Shown here piece by piece: positions 6,676 to 13,524 of a stretch of 28,221 bases of DNA. The translations under genes were made by a program, and so were the position numbers. The notes beneath the pieces were generated by a model, which saw only the letters and a program-made list of their open reading frames with translations, was not told the origin of the DNA and ran no database searches. How positions within the stretch are numbered: the stretch's first letter is position 1; each line of letters opens with the position of its first letter. The DNA comes from an uncultured Collinsella sp. Its GTDB lineage: Bacteria > Actinomycetota > Coriobacteriia > Coriobacteriales > Coriobacteriaceae. The stretch spans positions 1 to 28,221 of the forward strand of contig CAADTZ010000097.1 of the NCBI GenBank assembly GCA_900752015.1. The letters are read 5' to 3'.

Positions 6676-7317
6676 CTACATCATCCCGCCTGCTCCCAGC
6701 AGCGGGCCCAATATGGACAGAAGCAACGCCGGCAAGATGAGCGTGCCGGTGGGAATCAGCAACTTGACCGGTGCGCGCTCGATCTCGCGCTCGACTGCGG
6801 CGCGATGGGCCGCACGGATCTCGCGACTTTGAGCAGCCAGCGTCTCGGCCAGCGGAGCGCCCAGGGCAAGCGCCTGCCCCACCGTGATGGCAAAGGTCTC
6901 GAGCGCCCTCACGTCCAAATCACGCGCGGCAGCCAACAGCTCGGCCTCGCGCGTCCCCACGCCCACCTGCCACGCCATGCAGGCTCGCTCAAGACGGACG
7001 GCCAGCACCGACCGACGATTGGCACAGAAAATCTCGAGCGCCGCGTCAAACGAAAGGCCGGCAGAAAGCCCCAGGCGCACCACGTCGATCATCTCGGACA
7101 CCTCACCGAGCGACACCCGCGCCGGGCCGCCCGCCCCAATCGCGCCCTTCATTCGCGCGGTCAGGGCATCAATCACCGAGCAGCCCGCAGCAATGACCAG
7201 TACCGCCTCACGCTTGCATGTCTCTGCAATCTTGCGAGCATCCGCACGCTCCAAACCCGTCGCGGCAAATACGCTCAGGGCGCACAGACAAGCCGCGACC
7301 CCGACCAGGGCGCTCAT
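6676..7317 (-). CDS. tadC: TadC-like pilus platform protein
   Basis: 213 residues from ATG 7317, overlapping tadB by 4 nt (ATGA). An N-terminal membrane helix is followed by a T2SSF-type helical domain. This contains the block EMIDVVRLGLSAGLSFDAAL and the later ALETFAITVGQALALGAPLA, the repeated 'l..gl..G.sl..AL' pattern of GspF/TadC proteins. A terminal hydrophobic segment (LLIPTGTLILPALLLSILGP) ends the protein. TadB and TadC form the inner-membrane platform on which the TadA ATPase works. Confidence 0.85.
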   Translation of the reverse strand: MSALVGVAACLCALSVFAATGLERADARKIAETCKREAVLVIAAGCSVIDALTARMKGAIGAGGPARVSLGEVSEMIDVVRLGLSAGLSFDAALEIFCANRRSVLAVRLERACMAWQVGVGTREAELLAAARDLDVRALETFAITVGQALALGAPLAETLAAQSREIRAAHRAAVEREIERAPVKLLIPTGTLILPALLLSILGPLLGAGGMM

Positions 7318-8240
7318 AGCTCCACCCGCATAATGCGCCGGATAACTACCAGGGCAACGACGTTGAGGGCAAGTCCCAGCACCACGGCGCCCGCACCAGC
7401 CGGCGTCGCAAGACCACGGCGAAAGTCTGCCGAAAGCAAAGCCAGTACCGCGCACATGCCCGCCGGCATCGCCGCGACCATGTGTGCCGACATACGCGCC
7501 TGTGACGTCTTAACGTCCAGACGGCGTTTGAGCTCGATGCGCTCACCCACCATGCTCGACGCCTCGGACAGCAAGCCGGCAAGCGGAGCCCCGGTACGCT
7601 GCGACACTTTGAGCGCCAAGGTGACAAGCGAAAGGCCGGGGGCATCGATGCGAACGAGTAGGTCATCGAGTGCGTCGGTCGCCGAGACACCGCAATCGAT
7701 TGCCGCCGCCACCCGCAAAAACTCGGTATGAACCGGCTCTTGCGCATGGGCGCCCACAAAGCGCATGCCCTGTGCCAGCGAATGCCCCGAGGCAAGCGAC
7801 ATGGATAACGCTGTGAATGCCTCGGGCATGGCCTCTTCTACATCATGCTGTTCGCGTCGGCGATCGAAGGTGTCACGCGCGGCGCCCACGCCAAACGGCG
7901 CCACCAGCCCCAAGAAAAAGCCGATGGGCGACAACGATGCAACGGCCAGCAAGACGCTGCAGATACCGCTCGAAAGCAGCAGAAATGCCAGACGAGCCGC
8001 GTTATCCTCAATAGCAAGCCCAAGGCGATCTGCGGGGATCAGCGACGCCCACGAGCGGGCAGTCTTTGTCAGCAGGTCGTTTTCCGTCAACTCACGGGGC
8101 AGCTTCTCCGCCATCGATTCGAGCGTCTGGCGCGCCAGCTCCGCCGGCGGCCTCCGCGGCACACGAGGCCCTGCCCCACACGCCGTCGCGACAGAAAGCC
8201 CCGCCAAACCCCCTACGACGAGGGGCATAGCGATCTCCAT
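7314..8240 (-). CDS. tadB: TadB-like pilus platform protein
   Basis: 308 residues. ATG 8240 lies behind AGGAGGTGG inside the end of cpaF (28-nt overlap). Hydrophobic segments lie near the N-terminus, in the middle (LAFLLLSSGICSVLLAVASL, then SPIGFFLGLVAPF) and at the C-terminus. Between them is a T2SSF domain with EEAMPEAFTALSMSLASGHS and LSEASSMVGERIELKRRL, characteristic of TadB. It is the partner of TadC in the membrane platform. Confidence 0.88.
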   Translation of the reverse strand: MEIAMPLVVGGLAGLSVATACGAGPRVPRRPPAELARQTLESMAEKLPRELTENDLLTKTARSWASLIPADRLGLAIEDNAARLAFLLLSSGICSVLLAVASLSPIGFFLGLVAPFGVGAARDTFDRRREQHDVEEAMPEAFTALSMSLASGHSLAQGMRFVGAHAQEPVHTEFLRVAAAIDCGVSATDALDDLLVRIDAPGLSLVTLALKVSQRTGAPLAGLLSEASSMVGERIELKRRLDVKTSQARMSAHMVAAMPAGMCAVLALLSADFRRGLATPAGAGAVVLGLALNVVALVVIRRIMRVEL

Positions 8241-9541
8241 TCGTCCACCTCCTCTTGCGTGAGCGTTCCCGACCGCAAGCCCTCCGCAATAAACGGCGGC
8301 TCGCGATCGAGCGTCCAAGTGCGTTCGGCGGCATCGAACGTCACGTAGCGTTCGAGCTCAACACCGCCCGACGCGCCGCGGTGAACCCCCGAATATGAGG
8401 CCACAAACCGCCTGCCATCTGCATGACGCTCGGACATCACGATGCCGTCGAGCGCCATGGCGATCTGCTCTTCGATAAGCTCACTCGGCAAATCGATGCC
8501 GTAGCGCGCAAGCAGCGTCAGGCGAACCACGGTCTCCTGCTCGGTACCCGCATGGAGCGTGGTGAGCGAGCCGTCGTGGCCCGTGTTCATGGCCTGCAGC
8601 ATGTCGCAGCACTCGGCACCGCGCACCTCGCCCACGACGATGCGGTCGGGGCGCATACGCAAAGCATTGGTCACCAGGTCGCGAATCGTCACCGCACCCT
8701 CGCCCTCGATTGACGCCTCACGCGCCTCCAGACGAACAACGTGTGGGTGATGTGCAAACTTGAGCTCGGCGGAATCCTCGATCGTCACGATGCGCTCGCC
8801 GGTAGAAATCTCGCACGACAGCGCGTTGAGCAGCGTGGTCTTGCCCGACCCCGTGCCTCCCGCAACCGCCAAGTCCTGCCGCAACGACACCGCGCACGAC
8901 AGCAGCTGCGCATACCAAAGCGGCAGTGACCCCAACCCCACAAGCTCGTCCAACGAACAGATACGGTCCGAGAACTTACGGATGGTGAGGATTGGCCCGT
9001 CGATCGCCACGGGTGGAATCACCGCGTTGACGCGATAGCCCGTCTTGAGGCGGGCGTTAACGATGGGGCTACGCTCGTCGATACGACGACCGAGCGGCGA
9101 GATAATGCGGTCGATGAGCACACGGATCTGCTCGTCGTCCTCAAACGCGTGCTCGATGGGATGCAAAACGCCACTGCGCTCAAAAAAGGCAGAGCGACAG
9201 CCGTTGATCATGATTTCGGTAACGGTATCGTCCTCGATGAGCGGCTGCAGCGGTCCCAGGCCCACCACGTCATCTAGGATCTCGTCGATGATGGTCTCGC
9301 GCTCAGGCGTCGCCAAGTCGGTCGGCTCTTCCACGTTGAGCGCCGCTTCCACCGCCGGACGCAACTCAGAGCGGGCAAGGGCAGGATCGACGTAGGCGCT
9401 GATGCGCGCCACCTCGTCGTAGCCCATGCGGTCCATCACCGCACGCTTGGTGCGGCGTTTAACGGCACGGCGGCGTCCCGCATCAACGGGGGCAGCCGCG
9501 GCGGCCGCGCCGGCGGCTTTAATCCTCGTCTGCAGACTCAT
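8213..9541 (-). CDS. cpaF: Tad secretion ATPase CpaF/TadA
   Basis: 442 residues. The N-terminal domain includes GLGPLQPLIEDDTVTEIMIN (about 94-113), typical of TadA/CpaF. Walker A is GGTGSGKTT (228-236), the Asp box follows as TIEDSAEL, Walker B is in DRIVVGEVRG (299-308), and the His box is GHDGSLTTLHA (321-331). All key residues are present. The enzyme is a hexameric secretion ATPase that drives pilus assembly at the inner face of the membrane. The start ATG overlaps the cpaE stop as ATGA behind GAGGGTGA. An Ala-rich low-complexity stretch lies at residues 9-17. Confidence 0.95.
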   Translation of the reverse strand: MSLQTRIKAAGAAAAAAPVDAGRRRAVKRRTKRAVMDRMGYDEVARISAYVDPALARSELRPAVEAALNVEEPTDLATPERETIIDEILDDVVGLGPLQPLIEDDTVTEIMINGCRSAFFERSGVLHPIEHAFEDDEQIRVLIDRIISPLGRRIDERSPIVNARLKTGYRVNAVIPPVAIDGPILTIRKFSDRICSLDELVGLGSLPLWYAQLLSCAVSLRQDLAVAGGTGSGKTTLLNALSCEISTGERIVTIEDSAELKFAHHPHVVRLEAREASIEGEGAVTIRDLVTNALRMRPDRIVVGEVRGAECCDMLQAMNTGHDGSLTTLHAGTEQETVVRLTLLARYGIDLPSELIEEQIAMALDGIVMSERHADGRRFVASYSGVHRGASGGVELERYVTFDAAERTWTLDREPPFIAEGLRSGTLTQEEVDEWRSLCPSS

Positions 9542-11187
9542 CGCGAATCACCCTCACGAGACCAGGGAAGACGGATGCGCGGACGCTCGGTGCGGGTCGC
9601 GCGGTCGGCGACCATATCGCTCCAGGGACCGACGGCGCAGCCCAGCTCCACGAGCATCTCGCGCGTGGCCTCGCGCACGCTGGTCGCAAAAGCGCTCGTC
9701 TGACCCACTGCCTCGTCGGCGCGACCGAATGCCATGAGCGCGGCCAAGTCCTGACCGCCATCGGCGATGCGGATCTTGGAGCTCAGTGCGCAGGCGATCT
9801 CAAAGCGCATGGCGACGTCCTCGTCGGCACCGCGCGCACCAAACCGGTTGAACACGGCACTCATGCGCGTGCGCGGCACGCCCACACGGCTCGCCAGCTC
9901 AATGACGCGCGAAGCGGATGTCGCGGACGATACTGCCGCATCGCCTACGACCAGGCAACGGTCGCTCGCCGCCACCGCGGCAGCCACGGCATCACCCCAA
10001 AAGACCGAGGTGTCGACAAAGACCACGTCGGATTCGCGACGCAAAACATCGAGCAATAGCTCCACCGGACGTGCCATGAGCTCGGCCTTCTCGGGGGCCG
10101 CGACAGGTCCCCAGAGCGTGATGCCCGGGGCGACGCGCATCGATGCGGCCACGATATCCGGCTCGGCAAGCGCGCCCGCCGCCGACGGCTCGATAAGCGT
10201 CGCCATATCGTGCGGGGCATCGACACCCAGCAGATCGTATAGGTTTCCAAACATGAGGTCCAAGTCGAGCACAGCGGCACGCAAACCCAACAGCGACGCC
10301 GCATGCGCCATGGTGGCAACGATCGTCGACTTGCCGCAACCGCCCGAACCCGAAACGGCGCAGACGACCGGTGCCCGACGCGACGGAACCGAAGCGTCCG
10401 CCGACAGCGCGGGGGCTGACGGTGCAGGAACCGGCGACACGGACGCGGGCGACAACATCCCCGTCTCCCCCGCCGCGGTCACGCGCTGAGCCCAAGCCGG
10501 CATGGCAGGCTGCCCGGGCTGCGGTTCCGAAGCCAAAGACGCAGCGGCGCACGGCTCGCCAGCCCCGGCAAAACCCTCGACCTCGTCGAGCTCATCGGCC
10601 AGATTTACGCCGTGCACGTATCCCATATCTTCAGCCAGAACGTCATCGCCATACGGTACCGGCCCTCCAGCGTCATCGTATGCAAGGGGGTCCCGGGGGC
10701 GCCGACCATGCTCGGCTTCCGCTTTTCCATATTCATCAACACGCGGGCCTCTTGTAGCGCGAGGCGCCCCGGGTTCCCTATCAGCAAAAGCATCGGGCTC
10801 AATCGTCATGCGCCGATCGGAATCAACCGTTCCCTCACCCGCGCGCCCGTTGCCGCACAAACTGTGCGCAGCGATGACCTCGGTCGCCCCTGCGCGAAAC
10901 AGCCCTTCGATATCCGACGGGTCGAGCGTCTCCATCAACACGACGACACGACTCACACGGCCCTCGGCCGTCAGGCGCGCAACGGTCTTCCGCACGTCTT
11001 CGGTATCGAACAGAGACGCCGCGATGATGGCGGCACCGCGGCGCGACGGAAACGCCCGCGCCATGGATACCAGCCCGTCCAGGTCGCCCACGCGAAGCAC
11101 CTGCGCGCCCACATCGCGACCCTCGACTTCCTGCTGTAGCAGCCCGTAATCGCCGCACGCGCAGCACGCAAGCCAGATCGCCTTCAT
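9538..11187 (-). CDS. cpaE: CpaE/TadZ-type pilus localisation ATPase
   Basis: 549 residues. Residues 1-110 form a receiver-like alpha/beta domain. About 115-270 is a Pro/Ala/Glu-rich linker with no clear fold. About 272-530 is a MinD/ParA-like ATPase with deviant Walker A GSGGCGKST (280-288), VLDLDLMFGN as the A' motif, and VVFVDTSVF as Walker B. Family members localise the Tad apparatus at the membrane. ATG 11187 overlaps the cpaB stop as TGATG. The linker makes the protein longer than many TadZ homologues. Confidence 0.9.
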   Translation of the reverse strand: MKAIWLACCACGDYGLLQQEVEGRDVGAQVLRVGDLDGLVSMARAFPSRRGAAIIAASLFDTEDVRKTVARLTAEGRVSRVVVLMETLDPSDIEGLFRAGATEVIAAHSLCGNGRAGEGTVDSDRRMTIEPDAFADREPGAPRATRGPRVDEYGKAEAEHGRRPRDPLAYDDAGGPVPYGDDVLAEDMGYVHGVNLADELDEVEGFAGAGEPCAAASLASEPQPGQPAMPAWAQRVTAAGETGMLSPASVSPVPAPSAPALSADASVPSRRAPVVCAVSGSGGCGKSTIVATMAHAASLLGLRAAVLDLDLMFGNLYDLLGVDAPHDMATLIEPSAAGALAEPDIVAASMRVAPGITLWGPVAAPEKAELMARPVELLLDVLRRESDVVFVDTSVFWGDAVAAAVAASDRCLVVGDAAVSSATSASRVIELASRVGVPRTRMSAVFNRFGARGADEDVAMRFEIACALSSKIRIADGGQDLAALMAFGRADEAVGQTSAFATSVREATREMLVELGCAVGPWSDMVADRATRTERPRIRLPWSREGDSR

Positions 11188-11846
11188 CACTCGTCGCCTC
11201 CGCTCTTCTTGCCGCGCGCCGTGGCGGGAATCGTCAAACTGACTGTTCCCTTTCCCGAGGCTCCCAGCAATTCCTTGACATCTTCGGGGTCTGCCGCCAG
11301 CGTCACCCACTCGATCTTGCCTTCACGCGTGGCGCCGGCATCTTCGCTGGTATCGATCACGTACGCGCCGCACAAACGATCGGTCACGCCATCTTTTTGC
11401 ACGTACACGTCCACATAGCTGCCCACGCCCGTGGCGCCGCCGACCGAGTGCTCGGCATTGACCGCCACCGAAACGGCAACCTTGCCTTTAGGCACCTCGA
11501 GCTTGTGGCTCTCGGCCTTGGTGTAGACATTGCAAATCACGGCTTTTTTAGGAATGCGCGAGGTCGTCACGTCACCGCGCACCTGACGCAGCTCGGTCGC
11601 CGCATCACGCGGCAGCAGACTCGCCAGCCATTCCTGAGTTATGACATTAGTCTCGTCGAGGGCCTCGCCCACATCGATATCGCGCGCCGCGACGCACACC
11701 TCAACGCGGTCGCCGCCGTATTTTGCCAAAGTCTCGGCCTGGGTCTGCTCGGCTTGCGAGCGGATCGACGAGCTGTAGACCATGCAGAGCGCCGCGGCAA
11801 GCACGCCCGCGACCAGACTCATGGCGATGCGCTTGCTCTTGTTCAC
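11187..11846 (-). CDS. cpaB: CpaB/RcpC-like pilus assembly protein with SAF domain
   Basis: 219 residues from GTG 11846, chosen because AGAGGAG stands 6 nt upstream; an in-frame ATG at 11861 lies just before it. A single N-terminal helix (MSLVAGVLAAALCMVYSSS) is followed by a SAF domain (VEVCVAARDIDVGEALDETN), then the RcpC/CpaB beta-rich region (KVAVSVAVNAEHSVGG, GSYVDVYV). In Gram-negative bacteria CpaB works with the secretin. Here, with no outer membrane and no secretin gene, it is probably an extracytoplasmic assembly factor. It is the first gene of the tad operon. Confidence 0.88.
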   Translation of the reverse strand: MNKSKRIAMSLVAGVLAAALCMVYSSSIRSQAEQTQAETLAKYGGDRVEVCVAARDIDVGEALDETNVITQEWLASLLPRDAATELRQVRGDVTTSRIPKKAVICNVYTKAESHKLEVPKGKVAVSVAVNAEHSVGGATGVGSYVDVYVQKDGVTDRLCGAYVIDTSEDAGATREGKIEWVTLAADPEDVKELLGASGKGTVSLTIPATARGKKSGGDE

Positions 11847-11932
11847 GGCCGCTCCTCTCATGGCGGTGCCGGGCAAATGCCCGTACCACCATTGTCTGGG
11901 CGACCAGGGCGCAAAGCGGCGCAATCGCAATC

Positions 11933-12007
11933 TTGGTTTTACGTGTCAAACCAATTGCTGACCAAAAGCTGACCAGCCCGTCAAGCTCGTGGCAAGGTTT
12001 TGGTCAG
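11933..12007. promoter_or_regulatory. Cluster of repeats upstream of the tad operon (candidate operators)
   Basis: Two elements occur. An inverted repeat TTGGTTT-N8-AAACCAA (11933-11954) overlaps a minus-strand TTGACA that could be a -35 box. CTGACCA occurs as two direct copies 11 bp apart (11958-11964 and 11969-11975), with an inverted copy at 12001-12007. The first and third are part of a perfect 10-bp inverted repeat, CTGACCAAAA/TTTTGGTCAG. One-turn spacing suggests a regulator binding on one face of the DNA. No good -10 box is visible downstream, so the promoter may need an activator. Confidence 0.45.
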
Positions 12008-12044
12008 AACATCGGCAAAACGCGTATTTCGAGGCGCTTTGGCA

Positions 12045-12081
12045 GCAAAAAAGCCGCCTCCCAAGCAGTTGGAAGGCGGCT
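12045..12081 (-). terminator. Rho-independent terminator of rsgA
   Basis: On the minus strand AGCCGCCT and AGGCGGCT form a GC-rich stem around an imperfect inner part, followed by TTTTTTGC. It lies 18 nt beyond the rsgA stop codon. Confidence 0.85.
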
Positions 12082-12098
12082 GTCATAGGAAAAATCAA

Positions 12099-13283
12099 TT
12101 ACAGATGAACATCGGGATCAAGCATTTGGGCACTCACGCGCATGGATGACGCCAGGTTTTGGAACGTCTCCAGACGCAGGCTGTCGATCTGCCCCGCGTC
12201 CTCGGCCTCGCGAACGGCGCAACCCGGCTCGTGAGTGTGCGTGCAATCGCCAAACCGGCACGCACGCGACGCCTCGACGATCTCGGGGAAGGCACGCGCC
12301 AGACCCCGCTCATGTCCCACGAGCGGCAGACTGCGCAGGCCCGGGGCATCGGCGATCACGCCGGCGTCGCCCGGCAGCGCCACCATCACGCGCGCAACCG
12401 TGGTGTGGCGACCTTGGTCATCACGCTCGCGCACGCCGCCAGTGGCCAGAGCATCGTGGCCCAGCAGCGCATTGAGCAGCGTTGACTTGCCGGCACCCGA
12501 CTCGCCCAGAATCATGGCACAGCTCCCAGCCGGCACGCAGGCGCACACCTCGTCTAAGCCGAGGCCCTCGGCAGAAGACGTCACGATCACGTGCACATCC
12601 GGACCCACCAGACGGCGCACGCGGTCCAGATCGCGCTCGAGCTCATCGGCCTCGCAGCGGTCGGCCTTGGTGAGCACCACCACCGGCTCGGCATCGCAAT
12701 CGAGCGCCAACACCAGTGAGCGCGCCACGCGATCGAGCAGCACCTCGCCGGCGCCGAGCGCCTGTACGATCAGCACGCTGTCAACGTTGGAGCAGAGCAC
12801 CTGGCGCTCACCGCGCGCACGGCCACGCCAACGCTCAAAGCTCGTACGGCGCGGCAGTACGCACTCGATCACGCCCATGTCGTGCCCGGGAGCACGGCGA
12901 ACCGCCACGCGGTCGCCCACGGCGGGCAGCAAGACCTCGTCCTCGCCACGCGACTTGGCAAACCCTACGGCATGCTCGGCGCGAAAGGTGTCGTCGGCAG
13001 TGGCCACCAGCGGAAACCCGCGATCCAGGCGTACCACGGCACCGAGCTGCATCTGCTCGGGCTCCTCGGCATGTGCGCAGAAATCATCAAAGGCAGTCTG
13101 CTGGGTTTCATCGACCGGCAGATCATCAAACGCCGGGACATCCTGCAGCGCATCGAGCCCCGGTACGCTCGCCAACAACTCCTCGGCAGACACGGGCGCT
13201 TCGGTCGCGAGTTTCCGACGACGACCGCGCTTAGCCCGCGCCCCCGTCGTCTTTTTCTTCGCTTTAGCCTTAGCCTTAGCCAC
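12099..13283 (-). CDS. rsgA: Ribosome small subunit GTPase RsgA
   Basis: 394 residues from GTG 13283 behind GGGAGG. An unusual N-terminal extension has a Lys/Ala tract (residues 2-11), an Arg cluster and an acidic segment to about residue 78. An OB-fold region (about 80-145) follows. The circularly permuted GTPase motifs come in the order TKAD (205-208, G4), TSSAEG (G5), GESGAGKST (260-268, G1), GRHTT (291-295), DAPGL (312-316, G3). The zinc knuckle is CRFGDCTHTHEPGC (342-355). RsgA acts late in 30S subunit maturation. The extension makes it longer than common RsgA proteins. It is monocistronic, with its own promoter and terminator. Confidence 0.95.
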   Translation of the reverse strand: MAKAKAKAKKKTTGARAKRGRRRKLATEAPVSAEELLASVPGLDALQDVPAFDDLPVDETQQTAFDDFCAHAEEPEQMQLGAVVRLDRGFPLVATADDTFRAEHAVGFAKSRGEDEVLLPAVGDRVAVRRAPGHDMGVIECVLPRRTSFERWRGRARGERQVLCSNVDSVLIVQALGAGEVLLDRVARSLVLALDCDAEPVVVLTKADRCEADELERDLDRVRRLVGPDVHVIVTSSAEGLGLDEVCACVPAGSCAMILGESGAGKSTLLNALLGHDALATGGVRERDDQGRHTTVARVMVALPGDAGVIADAPGLRSLPLVGHERGLARAFPEIVEASRACRFGDCTHTHEPGCAVREAEDAGQIDSLRLETFQNLASSMRVSAQMLDPDVHL

Positions 13284-13304
13284 AAACGCCTCCCAGCAGC
13301 CAAA

Positions 13305-13333
13305 ATCACAACTGAGCAGGTATTTTAAATCAA
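13305..13333 (-). promoter_or_regulatory. Putative rsgA promoter
   Basis: On the minus strand TTGATT (13328-13333) and TGTGAT (13305-13310) are 17 bp apart. The start site would be about 15 nt upstream of the GTG. The -35 box lies in the T-tract of the preceding terminator. Confidence 0.45.
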
Positions 13334-13365
13334 AAAGAGCTGGCCGGGCAAAGCCCGACCAGCTC
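13331..13365 (-). terminator. Rho-independent terminator downstream of the P-type ATPase
   Basis: On the minus strand GAGCTGGTCGGGC and GCCCGGCCAGCTC pair around a TTT loop, followed by TTTTTGATTT. It is the first strong terminator after the ATPase stop at 13525. Confidence 0.88.
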
Positions 13366-13425
13366 ACAAACTTTCCCTCAGCCCTTTATCATCCGCGCGG
13401 GAGAAAAGCCAGCAAGGATACCGCA

Positions 13426-13513
13426 GGGCCCGCCCCGGAAGCCCTTTCTCCCGAACGATCCCGCAGCGCGAAGCGCGAGGACCAGTGAGGGAGAAAGGGC
13501 GTGGGGCGGGCCC
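13426..13513. repeat. Long imperfect palindrome between the ATPase gene and its terminator
   Basis: GGGCCCGCCCC (13426-13436) and GCCCTTTCTCCC (13441-13452) are both repeated in inverted form (13503-13513 and 13489-13500). This gives a 12-bp plus 11-bp stem with a small internal loop. The 36-nt apical part contains a further GCGCGAAGCGCG element. There is no T-tract. It may be a 3'-UTR stabilising hairpin or a REP-type element. Confidence 0.6.
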
Positions 13514-13524
13514 GGACAGGTACG

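Noticed and set aside
6442..7731. 429-codon plus-strand frame across flp, tadC and tadB
   Set aside because: It spans several overlapping well-supported pilus genes in antisense and has no recognisable domain.
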